In this document: piece by piece, positions 8,677 to 16,361 of the stretch
How the letters are laid out: each line of letters opens with the position of its first letter
Position numbering within the stretch: position 1 is the first letter of the stretch
NCBI RefSeq assembly: GCF_000745485.1
Contig: NZ_JQJK01000015.1
Span: 220,941-260,578, forward strand
Origin: Methanobacterium veterum
Lineage (GTDB): Archaea; Methanobacteriota; Methanobacteria; Methanobacteriales; Methanobacteriaceae
Reading direction: 5' to 3'
Length of the DNA: 39,638 bases
Notes under the pieces: model-generated
What the model was told of the DNA's origin: nothing
What the model saw: the letters and a program-made list of their open reading frames with translations, nothing else
The model's database searches: none
Program-made: the position numbers and the translations under genes

Positions 8677-10713
8677 ATGGGCTATTTAATATGTGATACC
8701 TGTAATGATGTTTACAAATTACAGGACATGGAATCACCAGAAGAATTTGACACCTGCCAATGCGGCGGAAACCTGGAATATTATGAGACGTTGCAGGATT
8801 TTGTAAGCCAGTTTTATGACCTGAGTAATTTTAAGTCTGAGGAAGGAAATTTACTCCTTAAAAAGGGTTATAACCAGCTGAAGAAAAAAAATAGAGACCT
8901 TAAAGAGGACTACTCTAAACTAAAAGACGCCAAGCTGGAACTTGAAAGTGAAATTCAGGAACTTAAAGAATTCCAGAACAAACTAAAAGATATTAATGCC
9001 GAAGTTGAAGAGGAAAATCTGGAATTAAAGGATAAGATAAATTCGATTAGGGACAGATATTTAAAACTCGAAAATAAGAATTCTAAATCATCAAAATATC
9101 CTGGAGAGCAGCTTTCTACATTAAAAGACAATGAACTGGAAACAGAAAATTCTGACGTGATTGACTTATCTAAAAAGGACAATAATTCGAATTCAAAAGA
9201 GGCTCCAAGTCCTATAAATAAATTAGACGGCATTGATTCCAATTTAAAGAAAAAATTAAAGGAATTAATAGGGACTAACCAGAAATTGAAAACAGAATTG
9301 GGCCATGAATCCCTTAAACTCGCAAATTTAAGGAAGTTTAATTATGGGTTAGAGACTAAAAATTCTGAGTTAAAGCAGGAAATTTTAAGGTTAAAAGAAT
9401 TTGAAGAGGCTCATAAAAAGCTGAATTTCAAATATATTGTTTTAGAAAAGCACAACCAGGAATTAATAAATAAACACCTGGAACTACATGAAAACCACAA
9501 AGAACTGGAAGAGAACTTTTCTAAATTGGAACAGGAAAATTTCAAATTAAAAGAACTGGCAATTGCTTATGAAGATTTAAACCAGAAATACGCTGATTTA
9601 GAGAAGTACAACGATAAGCTGTTAGCTAAAGATGCTGAGTTGGGTAAAAGTTACAATAAATTGAAGGACAGCTTTTCTAGATTGGAAAAGGAAAATGTTA
9701 AACTAAGCAGGAGTGTTAGTTTAGATCCGGAATTAGAAAATAAATATAATGAACTAGATGAAAATTACGCTAGATTGGAGGAGAAATTTTCTAAATTAGA
9801 AGAAGAAAACTTAAAATTAAAGGAGAGTGCTAATTCTAATCCTGAATTGGAAACCAGTTATAATGAACTGCAGGAAAAGTTTTCGAAACTTGAAGAGCAA
9901 AACAGAGAGTTAAACAGTGAATTAAGTGAACTTAAGGATAACTTCTCTAATTTAAGGGAAACGAATCTTGAATTGAAGAGTTTCAAAGATGAAAATGAAG
10001 GCCTGGAAAATAAATACGGTGAATTACTGGAAAAGTACTCTGAATTAGAGGAAAAAAGCAGTAATATAGCTGACCTTGAAAAACACAATGAAGAATTATC
10101 AAATGATAATTACCGGTTGGAAACTGATTTTAATGAATTGAAGGCCAAATTATCTGAGCTGGAAGAAGATCTTAAAGTAGATGATGATTCAGACTCCAAA
10201 TTAAAAACCCAATATGTCGAGCTGAACAGCGATTATCACCGGTTAAAAGTTGACCATTTCAATTTAAAGGAAAGATACCTGGCTTTGAAGGAGAAAAATA
10301 AGACTAAAACCATAACTGTGGACTTCTCCGGCGAAAACAAAGACGATGCCTCTTTAAAAACCCATATTGTCTGTGAAGACTGCGGCCAGAAACTGCCTCT
10401 ATCTCAGTTTTATAAGACCAAGTCCAATGAAAGGGGATACACATCAAGGTGTAAAAGCTGCACTCGGAAAAGAAATGCTGCACAGGGACTTGTAGAACTG
10501 AGCAAGTACATAGACCTGGACACTCCGTTTTCAAAGGATGAGCTTAAAGCTGTGATTGGGGACCAGCAGTTTTCTGTCTTTGAAAATTATATGTGGGTCC
10601 TGTTAGAGCTTGATATCTTGACTTATCTGGAAGATGAGGACAAATATGTTTTAAAGTCTGATGATAATTTGAAGGGCTTCTGCGGAACTTATGGGATTTC
10701 ATTGGCTTTATAA
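8677..10713 (+). CDS. Zinc-ribbon / long coiled-coil protein
   Basis: 678 aa. Residues 1-32 form a small zinc ribbon (Cys6, Cys9, Cys27, Cys29; MGYLICDTC, then ESPEEFDTCQCGG), an N-terminal module I associate with Methanobacteriaceae proteins that carry varied C-termini. Residues ~50-540 are almost continuous heptad-rich coiled coil dominated by E, L, K, N and S, with recurring FSKLEEEN-type units. Residues 563-600 are a second zinc site (C566, C569, C592, C595; motif CEDCGQK...FYK...RCKSC). The last ~75 residues resemble a small helical, perhaps winged-helix, domain. No membrane segment or signal peptide is seen. It may be a scaffold or nucleic-acid-tethering protein; no function is assigned. 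It is divergent from the BrxD-like operon. Confidence 0.85.
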   Translation: MGYLICDTCNDVYKLQDMESPEEFDTCQCGGNLEYYETLQDFVSQFYDLSNFKSEEGNLLLKKGYNQLKKKNRDLKEDYSKLKDAKLELESEIQELKEFQNKLKDINAEVEEENLELKDKINSIRDRYLKLENKNSKSSKYPGEQLSTLKDNELETENSDVIDLSKKDNNSNSKEAPSPINKLDGIDSNLKKKLKELIGTNQKLKTELGHESLKLANLRKFNYGLETKNSELKQEILRLKEFEEAHKKLNFKYIVLEKHNQELINKHLELHENHKELEENFSKLEQENFKLKELAIAYEDLNQKYADLEKYNDKLLAKDAELGKSYNKLKDSFSRLEKENVKLSRSVSLDPELENKYNELDENYARLEEKFSKLEEENLKLKESANSNPELETSYNELQEKFSKLEEQNRELNSELSELKDNFSNLRETNLELKSFKDENEGLENKYGELLEKYSELEEKSSNIADLEKHNEELSNDNYRLETDFNELKAKLSELEEDLKVDDDSDSKLKTQYVELNSDYHRLKVDHFNLKERYLALKEKNKTKTITVDFSGENKDDASLKTHIVCEDCGQKLPLSQFYKTKSNERGYTSRCKSCTRKRNAAQGLVELSKYIDLDTPFSKDELKAVIGDQQFSVFENYMWVLLELDILTYLEDEDKYVLKSDDNLKGFCGTYGISLAL

Positions 10714-10735
10714 ACTTGATTTTGATTTTGCAAAT

Positions 10736-10852
10736 AACAGTAATTTTTTACTGAACAGTATTTTATTACTGTTAAATGTGTAACAGTAATTATTTACTGA
10801 ACAGTATTTTGGTACTGTAAATGTGCAGCAGTAATTTTTTACTGTACTTTTT
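10736..10852 (+). repeat. 2.5-copy 45-46 bp repeat with nested hairpins
   Basis: Units at 10736-10781, 10782-10826 and a partial one at 10827-10852. Each begins AACAGTAAT.TTTTACTG, itself a hairpin (CAGTAA/TTACTG), and the first two continue into AACAGTATTTT..TACTG, a second hairpin. It starts 23 nt after the coiled-coil gene and ends in a T-rich run, so it may act as a terminator or 3'-end structure. Confidence 0.65.
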
Positions 10853-10979
10853 AAGTTCATGCAGTTTAGAAATGAAACTTTCTTCAAAAAGGAATTATCA
10901 ATTTTTAAAGGAATTTATAAATTTTTTAAGTATTTTGCTGGATTTTAAGGCTTTTTTATATTAAATTGCATCTTTAAAA

Positions 10980-11299
10980 AATGAATCTGGAAGGAAGACC
11001 CTGTTTTATAATGGTTTGATTGTTTAAAGGGACGGAGCAAATGGTGTGTTTTTAATATTATGATCAGTTTATTTTTTTATTGTTTTTTGAGAGTTTAAAT
11101 CATGCCTATATTAAATTAAGACCATTAAGAGACAATTCGGAGCATATATTGTTTTTTTATAATGGTTTGATAGTTTAAATGGATGGAACAAATGGTGCGC
11201 TGTAAATATTATGATTATTTTATTCTGTTTTATTAATATCTGTCATTTGCATGGTATTAATATGTTATTGGTATGGTTTCCTTCCAGATTTCACTTAGG
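10980..11299. mobile_element. Possible small inverted-repeat element (MITE-like relic)
   Basis: AATCTGGAAGGAA (10984-10996) is repeated inverted as TTCCTTCCAGATT (11278-11290); with flanks the imperfect inverted repeats reach ~20 bp. Inside lie two imperfect direct copies offset by 151 bp, best seen at TTTATAATGGTTTGAT (from 11004) and its second copy (from 11155). No open frame and no clear target duplication are visible. This fills most of the 877-bp gene-free stretch 10714-11590. Confidence 0.4.
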
Positions 11300-11424
11300 G
11301 TGTATTTTGACTGTATGCCGGTTCAACCCCAATTGTATGATATTTTATGGATTTTAAGAAAACCATTAAGAACGCTTTAAATCTAAATTAGGCCATTTAA
11401 AACGCTTTGTTTAAGCTTTTCATA

Positions 11425-11440
11425 CGAAACCTTTATATAG
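11425..11440 (+). promoter_or_regulatory. Promoter of transglutaminase-like gene
   Basis: CGAAAC followed by CTTTATATAG (11431-11440) is a strong BRE/TATA pair. Transcription should begin near 11460, giving a leader of ~120 nt. Confidence 0.75.
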
Positions 11441-11469
11441 TATGAAGGCATATGTAGTGCTAACCCTGA

Positions 11470-11553
11470 GAAAAACACAAATTTGGTTTTTCGATGTTTG
11501 CGAATTTAAAATTCATTGAAATTCGCAACCGCAAAAATTCTATGAATTTTTGC
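11470..11553 (+). promoter_or_regulatory. Three-hairpin 5' leader
   Basis: Three successive hairpins lie between the promoter and the ribosome site. GAAAAAC/GTTTTTC is at 11470-11492. TTGCGAATTT/AAATTCGCAA (11498-11507 with 11519-11528) has 10 perfect pairs. GCAAAAATTC-TAT-GAATTTTTGC (11531-11553) has 10 perfect pairs and a triloop. The last resembles the dispersed hairpin family found elsewhere in the window. Confidence 0.7.
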
Positions 11554-11578
11554 ATGAAGGGAAATTGGAGGCGGTATA

Positions 11579-12226
11579 ATTATACGTAAATTGTTATTTG
11601 CAGTCCTCTTAGTGGCAGGTATGTCACTATTCGGTATTGCCGGCGCAAGCGCGGCAGATACAGGCGCTGCACACGCGCAGTATGGTCATCATGATACTGT
11701 GCATAAACATGCATATAAACATGTTAAATATTATAAACATCATAAATTTAGTACACATAAAAGGAACAAATATAGTCACAAGAAATCTTACAGACATAGT
11801 TCATACAAACACGTCAGAAAATCAAATTCAGCCAGTGTCAATGCACTATCAAGTTCACTTACAAGCGGTACAAGCTCACAGTACACTAAAGGAACTAGAA
11901 TATTTAACTGGGTAAAAACTCACGTTAAATACAGGTTCTATTATAACACTAAACATGGAGCTGCAGGTACTCTTAAATACAGGTCAGGTAACTGTGCTGA
12001 CCAGGCACATTTAGTTGTTGCACTTGCAAGATCCTCTGGATTACCAGCAAGGTACGTCCACGCTAAAGCTAAATTTAGAAGTGGCCATGTTTATGGTCAC
12101 TACTGGGCCCAAATAAAGGTAAACGGTAAATGGGTCACAGCTGATACAACCAGTAAAAGAAACTCCTTTGGAGCGCCAAGAAACTGGACTTCAGCAAGAA
12201 TTGTAGGTATTTCAAATAATATTTAA
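11579..12226 (+). CDS. Secreted transglutaminase-like cysteine protease
   Basis: 215 aa if begun at 11579, 211 aa from TTG 11591. N-terminal signal peptide: hydrophobic LLFAVLLVAGMSLFGIAG with a likely cut after ASA. Residues ~30-75 are very rich in His, Lys and Tyr. The transglutaminase core has Cys135 (SGNCADQAH), His170 (VYGHYWAQ) and Asp185 (VTADTTS), numbered from TTG 11591, a full Cys-His-Asp triad. Pseudomurein endoisopeptidases of methanogen viruses use such a triad, so cell-wall peptide cleavage is plausible. GGAGG at 11567-11571 is 7 nt before ATT 11579 but 19 nt before TTG 11591; starting at 11579 also supplies the positive N-terminal IRK of a signal peptide. The gene may thus use a non-canonical start, or a base may be wrong. 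Confidence 0.8.
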   Translation: MIRKLLFAVLLVAGMSLFGIAGASAADTGAAHAQYGHHDTVHKHAYKHVKYYKHHKFSTHKRNKYSHKKSYRHSSYKHVRKSNSASVNALSSSLTSGTSSQYTKGTRIFNWVKTHVKYRFYYNTKHGAAGTLKYRSGNCADQAHLVVALARSSGLPARYVHAKAKFRSGHVYGHYWAQIKVNGKWVTADTTSKRNSFGAPRNWTSARIVGISNNI

Positions 12227-12406
12227 TCCTACAATTTTAAAATTTTCTTTTAAATTCTTAATTTCTACGAAATTTTAAATTTTCTTTTATTTATGATATT
12301 TTTGCATTTTTAACACTAATCTGCGGTTTTTAAAAATAATGAATTTTTTAAATAAGAAATCATTTTATCAAAACTAATTTTTTCAAAGAGGATATGCTCA
12401 TTGAAT

Positions 12407-12449
12407 AAGTTTACAATCTATAAACATTTTGTTTACGTTCTGTAAACAA
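12407..12449 (-). repeat. 43-bp operator-like direct repeat, distal copy
   Basis: 40 of 43 bases match the promoter copy at 13465-13507, same orientation. It contains GTTTAC-N5-GTAAAC and a TATA-like segment. On the minus strand an ATG follows at 12401 but its frame stops after ~13 codons, so this may be the promoter of a lost second HEPN/MNT operon. The rest of 12227-12481 is AT-rich with nothing else seen. Confidence 0.7.
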
Positions 12450-12481
12450 ATAGGGAATTACAAATAGTTTCAAAGTGTAGG

Positions 12482-12934
12482 TTATTCAATAGGGTTAGTT
12501 TCGTTCAATAACTGATCCATCCTGTTTATAACGTCATCTGCAGATTCAATTCCAGATTTAATTTCTTCTGGAGATGGCGCTATTTGAAATGAGTACTGGT
12601 CAGCGTTTCTAGCACCCCTCATTCTATCAAAAAGCATTGCATATTCTTCTTCTAAATATCCACTGTTTACATATTTTTCAAGATAAATACCTATACAATA
12701 ATGGTTCTTCTCTCTAATTCCGTCTCTAAATAGAATTGCTCTTGCAGAATGAAATAAAGCAAGATAAGTTGATATCTGTGCGGATCTGTATGCTTCATTT
12801 TCAAGATTCCTTTTGGCCTCTTCAAGCCATTCTTTTGCTTGCTTAATGGAAAGATCACTCTTTTCCTTTGAAGGCTCAACAGGACGTAAATGCCTTCTAT
12901 TAAAACAATTTTCCAGGTCATTCAGGTGTATCAC
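12482..12934 (-). CDS. HEPN-domain protein (UPF0332-type)
   Basis: 150 aa. The central helices (YLALFHSARAILFRDGI, then EKNHYCI) and the end helix (MRGARNADQYSF) follow the HEPN pattern of the UPF0332 group. The expected RNase motif R-x4-6-H may be represented by the Arg/His of GIREKNH. HEPN proteins of this type are commonly toxic RNases or sensors paired with an MNT nucleotidyltransferase. The start at 12934 overlaps the end of the MNT gene by 17 nt, so the two are translationally coupled. Which residue is catalytic cannot be fixed by eye. Confidence 0.85.
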   Translation of the reverse strand: MIHLNDLENCFNRRHLRPVEPSKEKSDLSIKQAKEWLEEAKRNLENEAYRSAQISTYLALFHSARAILFRDGIREKNHYCIGIYLEKYVNSGYLEEEYAMLFDRMRGARNADQYSFQIAPSPEEIKSGIESADDVINRMDQLLNETNPIE

Positions 12935-13451
12935 CTTTTAAAACTATTGAATTTCTTAAAAGTGAATTGTAAAATGGTTTATCTGTATTTTTTAGCGTTT
13001 CTAATTTTTCAGGAGTTAGAATAAGCATGCTTACTTCAGCTTTAGTCATGTCCCTTAAATCTTTATTTAACCTGCTGATTTCCTGCTCAGGTGGATATTT
13101 TCCTACTTTAACCCAGACATCAAAATCACTTTCTGAAGTGTTGGCCCCTGATGCCCAGCTTCCATATATGCCTATAGAATCAGCCCAGTCTAGATTAAGT
13201 TGATTTAGATTTATTTTATCTAAATTTAAGAGGACTTTAATGGCTTTTGTTTTTTCAATATTTTTGGGATAATATGATCTACCAGATTTTTCTATTAAAC
13301 CTGAACTTTCTAAATATCGAATAAATCTTGAAACAAGTCCTTTTGATACTCCAGTTTCTCTTGAAACTTCTGTTACTGATGATTTATTTTCATAAAGTAT
13401 ATAATTAAGAATTTCAACTCGTTTTTCTGTCTTGAAGAGTTCTGTAAGCAT
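12918..13451 (-). CDS. MNT nucleotidyltransferase with N-terminal winged helix
   Basis: 177 aa. Residues 1-70 are a winged-helix DNA-binding domain (RVEILNYILYENKSSV, GVSKGLVSRFIRYLESSG). From ~95 comes the minimal nucleotidyltransferase domain (IYGSWASGANTSESDFDVW), with the GS and DFD residues that bind metal and nucleotide. In HEPN/MNT pairs the MNT protein is the antitoxin, often by adding AMP to HEPN. The fused winged helix suggests autoregulation through the repeat just upstream. That repeat contains the minus-strand TATA-like AGTTTATAAACT about 26 nt before the ATG, so the mRNA may be leaderless. Confidence 0.87.
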   Translation of the reverse strand: MLTELFKTEKRVEILNYILYENKSSVTEVSRETGVSKGLVSRFIRYLESSGLIEKSGRSYYPKNIEKTKAIKVLLNLDKINLNQLNLDWADSIGIYGSWASGANTSESDFDVWVKVGKYPPEQEISRLNKDLRDMTKAEVSMLILTPEKLETLKNTDKPFYNSLLRNSIVLKGDTPE

Positions 13452-13464
13452 GGTAATAATTAAA

Positions 13465-13507
13465 AAGTTTACAGTTTATAAACTTTTTGTTTACGTTCTG
13501 TAAACAA
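13465..13507 (-). promoter_or_regulatory. Promoter/operator of HEPN/MNT operon (43-bp repeat, proximal copy)
   Basis: Contains the dyad GTTTAC-GTTCT-GTAAAC and a second GTTTACAGTTTATAAAC half-dyad that covers the likely TATA element for the leftward operon. It is the likely binding site of the winged-helix MNT protein. A 40/43 copy lies at 12407-12449, beyond the other end of the operon. Confidence 0.7.
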
Positions 13508-13519
13508 CTGGGAAATGAG

Positions 13520-13564
13520 GTAGTCAAATATTTATTTTAGAGTATACAAAAAAGTAGTCAAATA
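13520..13564 (+). promoter_or_regulatory. Repeated GTAGTCAAATA motif before Fic gene
   Basis: GTAGTCAAATA occurs at 13520-13530 and 13554-13564, upstream of the Fic start. Variants recur straight after the gene (14619-14630, 14632-14642, 14644-14654). The upstream pair may be operator sites. Confidence 0.45.
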
Positions 13565-13591
13565 CTGATAAAGTTAAAGAGTGTTAAAATT

Positions 13592-14623
13592 ATGTTCAGG
13601 CCGAATTTCAGCTACAACAATAAGATAGTAAATACATTACTTGAAATTAATTCAACGCGGGATTTCATAGTTAATGCTCCTCTTGTTGTGGAGATGGAAC
13701 TCTCACTAAAACGAGACGCCCTGTTAAAATCAGCCCACCACTCAACGGCAATTGAAGGGAACCCTTTGACTTTAAACCAGGTCGATAAGTTGGCCCAGGG
13801 GCTTAAAATAAATGCCCAGAAGAAGGCCCAGCAGGAAGTTCTAAACTACCTTAACGTGCTCAATGACATGGATAAATACCTTGAAGAGGGGAAAATCACA
13901 GAAAAAATGATTTTAAAACTCCACCACGATATAACTTATTCTACACTGGAAGACACCTATATGGAAGGCCAGTACAGGACTATACCAGTTCACGTTGTAA
14001 ACGAGGAAGGTGAAACTGTATTCACCCCACCGCTCGCATATTTGGCCCGTCGAGATATGAATGAACTCATTGAATGGATAAATGGAGATTCTAAAGAGTT
14101 GAATCCAGTTATGGCTGCCGGAATTATCCACTATGAATTTGTAAGGATTCACCCCTTTGTGGACGGGAACGGGAGGACAGCTAGGGCACTTGCAGCCCTT
14201 TTACTCTACTTGAGAGAGTTTGACACAGAAAGGTTCTTTACCATGGATGAATACTATGATTACGACAGGCCGGCTTATTACAGGGCGCTAAATTCGGTTG
14301 ACGAGGAAACAAAGGATTTAACAGGGTGGCTGGAATACTTTTTAGAAGGCTTTTTGATTTCTATATCTCAAATTAAAGATAGGATACTGCTCTTTTCGCC
14401 GAGTGAAGCTTTGAAGCGAAGGGTGAAACTGTCTGAAAAGCAGATGAAAATAATTGAGTTTATACATTTAAACGGGCAGGTTAACAACCTTGAAGTCCAG
14501 GAACTCTTAAAAATTTCCCGTCAGGGCGCTTATAAGTATTTGAGGGCTTTGATGGATTTGGACCTGGTTGAGAAGAAGGGCGGGAGCCGTTCTACGTATT
14601 ATGTTTTGAAGTCAGATAGTTAG
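13592..14623 (+). CDS. Fic-family AMP transferase with C-terminal winged helix
   Basis: 343 aa. The Fic motif HPFVDGNGRTAR starts at residue 187. An N-terminal inhibitory motif, STAIEGN at 51-57, fits the (S/T)xxxE(G/N) rule, so activity is probably self-restrained by the N-terminal helix. Residues ~280-343 are a winged helix (MKIIEFIHLNGQVNN, LKISRQGAYKYLRALMDL). The protein should transfer AMP or another nucleotide to Ser, Thr or Tyr of targets, and the DNA-binding end suggests it also controls transcription. All motif residues are intact. Confidence 0.92.
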   Translation: MFRPNFSYNNKIVNTLLEINSTRDFIVNAPLVVEMELSLKRDALLKSAHHSTAIEGNPLTLNQVDKLAQGLKINAQKKAQQEVLNYLNVLNDMDKYLEEGKITEKMILKLHHDITYSTLEDTYMEGQYRTIPVHVVNEEGETVFTPPLAYLARRDMNELIEWINGDSKELNPVMAAGIIHYEFVRIHPFVDGNGRTARALAALLLYLREFDTERFFTMDEYYDYDRPAYYRALNSVDEETKDLTGWLEYFLEGFLISISQIKDRILLFSPSEALKRRVKLSEKQMKIIEFIHLNGQVNNLEVQELLKISRQGAYKYLRALMDLDLVEKKGGSRSTYYVLKSDS

Positions 14624-14804
14624 TCAAATGAGTTGTCGAATAGGTGGTCAAATAGTAGATTTAAAATATTTTTTCTACTGTAGAAAATCAATAACCAAAT
14701 TTCATTTATCATTCAAAGCATTTTTTGCTCTGAGAAAATCAATCTAATTTTTCATCCAATGAATTAATAAAATTTTAATAGATATAACTATAAAAAATGG
14801 TAAT

Positions 14805-15106
14805 ATGAAAGAGAAAGAAACGCGGCTTGAAATTGAGGATGTAAAAAGAAAAATACTTCCTATTTTAGAGCAGTACGAGGTTAAAAAAGCAGGACTATTT
14901 GGCTCAGTAGTTAGGGGAGAGCTGCGAGAAGACAGTGACATCGATATTTTAGTTGAAATTGAAAAGGATATTAGTCTTCTGGATTTTGTTGATTTAAAAC
15001 TTGAAATTGAGGAAAAACTGGGAAGAAAAGTTGATCTGGTGGAGTACAGTACAATTAAACCTCTTTTAAAGATGTGATACTCAGGGAACAGGTGGCAATT
15101 CTTTGA
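14805..15106 (+). pseudogene. Orphan MNT nucleotidyltransferase, C-terminus frameshifted
   Basis: The open frame (14805-15077, 90 aa) is an MNT protein: FGSVVRGELREDSDIDILVE at ~32-51 holds GS and DxD. It ends IKPLLKM, but one added A in the AAA at 15068-15070 would continue as KDVILREQVAIL to TGA 15104-15106, a typical MNT tail. One base therefore seems lost; the core domain is complete, so partial function is possible. No HEPN partner follows. Upstream, TTTTCTA-CTG-TAGAAAA near 14670 is a short hairpin. The 370 nt downstream have no gene: only AT-rich DNA, two copies of TTTATTTG(G)ATTTTAATGTA ~80 nt apart (15202 and 15281), and the next promoter. Confidence 0.75.
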
Positions 15107-15414
15107 GGAAAAATTTTTACATCAACTAACAATTCAATTTTCATCAACCATAACAAAATTTTGTTAAACTGTACAAAAGTCATTTTAAGTTAGTTTATAT
15201 ATTTATTTGATTTTAATGTAATAAAATGTATCATTTTTGATATTTAGAATAGATTAAGAGTAAAATCCCAATATTATTTGTTTATTTGGATTTTAATGTA
15301 TGCTTTCACCAACCAAATTTTTAGTTTTTCATCAACTAGATTTAAGGGTATAGTGTGTTGATTTTCCAGTTCCTTTTTACCAAGAATCTCAAGTACTTAA
15401 TACCTAAATAAACC

Positions 15415-15422
15415 TTTATATA
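15415..15422 (+). promoter_or_regulatory. TATA box for small antitoxin-like gene
   Basis: TTTATATA preceded by AAATAAACC. Transcription should start near 15447, about 32 nt before the ATG at 15479. Confidence 0.6.
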
Positions 15423-15478
15423 TCATAATAATTAGATCAATAAAATGACTGAAACTATTATTAACGGAAAGTGATAAA

Positions 15479-15619
15479 ATGGCAAAAAAAATTACTCCAA
15501 CACCAGTACTGGAAGGTAAAGATGCCGTTAATTTCCTGCTGGAAATGAACAGGCCAGCAAGTGAAGAGAAAAAGAAAATGTTAGATAAAATTAGAAAAAA
15601 ACATAAACCTCTCTTTTAA
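15479..15619 (+). CDS. Small antitoxin-like protein (46 aa)
   Basis: A short frame of 46 aa with its own TATA box and a GGAAAGTGAT ribosome site. The sequence ITPTPVLEGKDAVNFLLEM followed by a basic tail (EEKKKMLDKIRKKHK) resembles small archaeal antitoxin-like proteins that I recall as having a P-T-P...GKDA motif. It converges on the GNAT gene, with 7 nt between stop codons, an unusual arrangement if the two form a TA pair. Function is not certain. Confidence 0.6.
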   Translation: MAKKITPTPVLEGKDAVNFLLEMNRPASEEKKKMLDKIRKKHKPLF

Positions 15620-15626
15620 CGTGTTC

Positions 15627-16187
15627 TTATTCTTTATGAATGTCAAGATACATTGAAATAGTATGTTCTGGCCGCGGATTACGCTTATATTTGACTAATT
15701 TTCGTTCTTCTTTTGGAAACATTTTAAATAGATATTTATCATACAGCCATCTGGCATTACAGTAAGCGTCAACTGTAATAAACCTTAAACCTATTGTTTT
15801 AGATAATTCTAAAGCAGTACTGATGACTAATTCTACTAATTCAGGACCAATTCTATTTCCGTGATACTGTTTATCAACGGCAAGCCTACATAGTTTTAAA
15901 GCAGGTAGTGTTTCGTAATTTATCCCTAATTCTTCTAAATAGTCTTTATCTTTATCTATAATTTTTTTAAGCATAATTGAGTCAGCACACCATGTGAAAA
16001 ATGCCACAAGATAGGAATCATATTTACATAAATAAGTCACATTTACCTTGTTATTCATCTGGTCACGTGATTTTTCCATTAAAAATTCGTTGAGATCATG
16101 ATTACCACATTCAAAGCAGGATATATCATGATGATCTTCTAATTTTTCAATGATGAGATCATTAAACTCAATTTTATTCATAATCAT
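15627..16187 (-). CDS. GNAT N-acetyltransferase (TacT/AtaT-like)
   Basis: 186 aa. The GNAT fold is shown by LPALKLCRLAVDKQYHG followed by GNRIGPELVE (acetyl-CoA binding loop, QYHGNRIG) near residues 105-118, and by LRFITVDAYCNA and the closing YLFK strand. The N-terminal FECGNHDLNEFL is typical of the GNAT toxins that acetylate aminoacyl-tRNA. With the tiny convergent gene it may be a TA pair, but those toxins normally have an RHH antitoxin upstream. A housekeeping acetyltransferase is the alternative. Confidence 0.8.
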   Translation of the reverse strand: MIMNKIEFNDLIIEKLEDHHDISCFECGNHDLNEFLMEKSRDQMNNKVNVTYLCKYDSYLVAFFTWCADSIMLKKIIDKDKDYLEELGINYETLPALKLCRLAVDKQYHGNRIGPELVELVISTALELSKTIGLRFITVDAYCNARWLYDKYLFKMFPKEERKLVKYKRNPRPEHTISMYLDIHKE

Positions 16188-16361
16188 ATTGGAATTATTT
16201 ATATTAATATACCTGCCTTTTTTATGAACATTTTAACTAAATGATAATGAAACATGTCCTGACATTTAGCGAACATAATAACATACTGATTTTTGCAGAT
16301 TATTTTAAAATTTATAATAGGTTATTTTTTGCTTTATCGCTGCGGAAAAACGAAAACAATC

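Noticed and set aside
11637..11915. 92-aa frame inside the transglutaminase-like gene
   Set aside because: It runs in another frame across the His-rich region; the secreted enzyme frame has a signal peptide and catalytic triad.
12691..12921. 76-aa minus-strand frame inside the HEPN gene
   Set aside because: Overlaps a clear HEPN protein in another frame and has no recognisable features.
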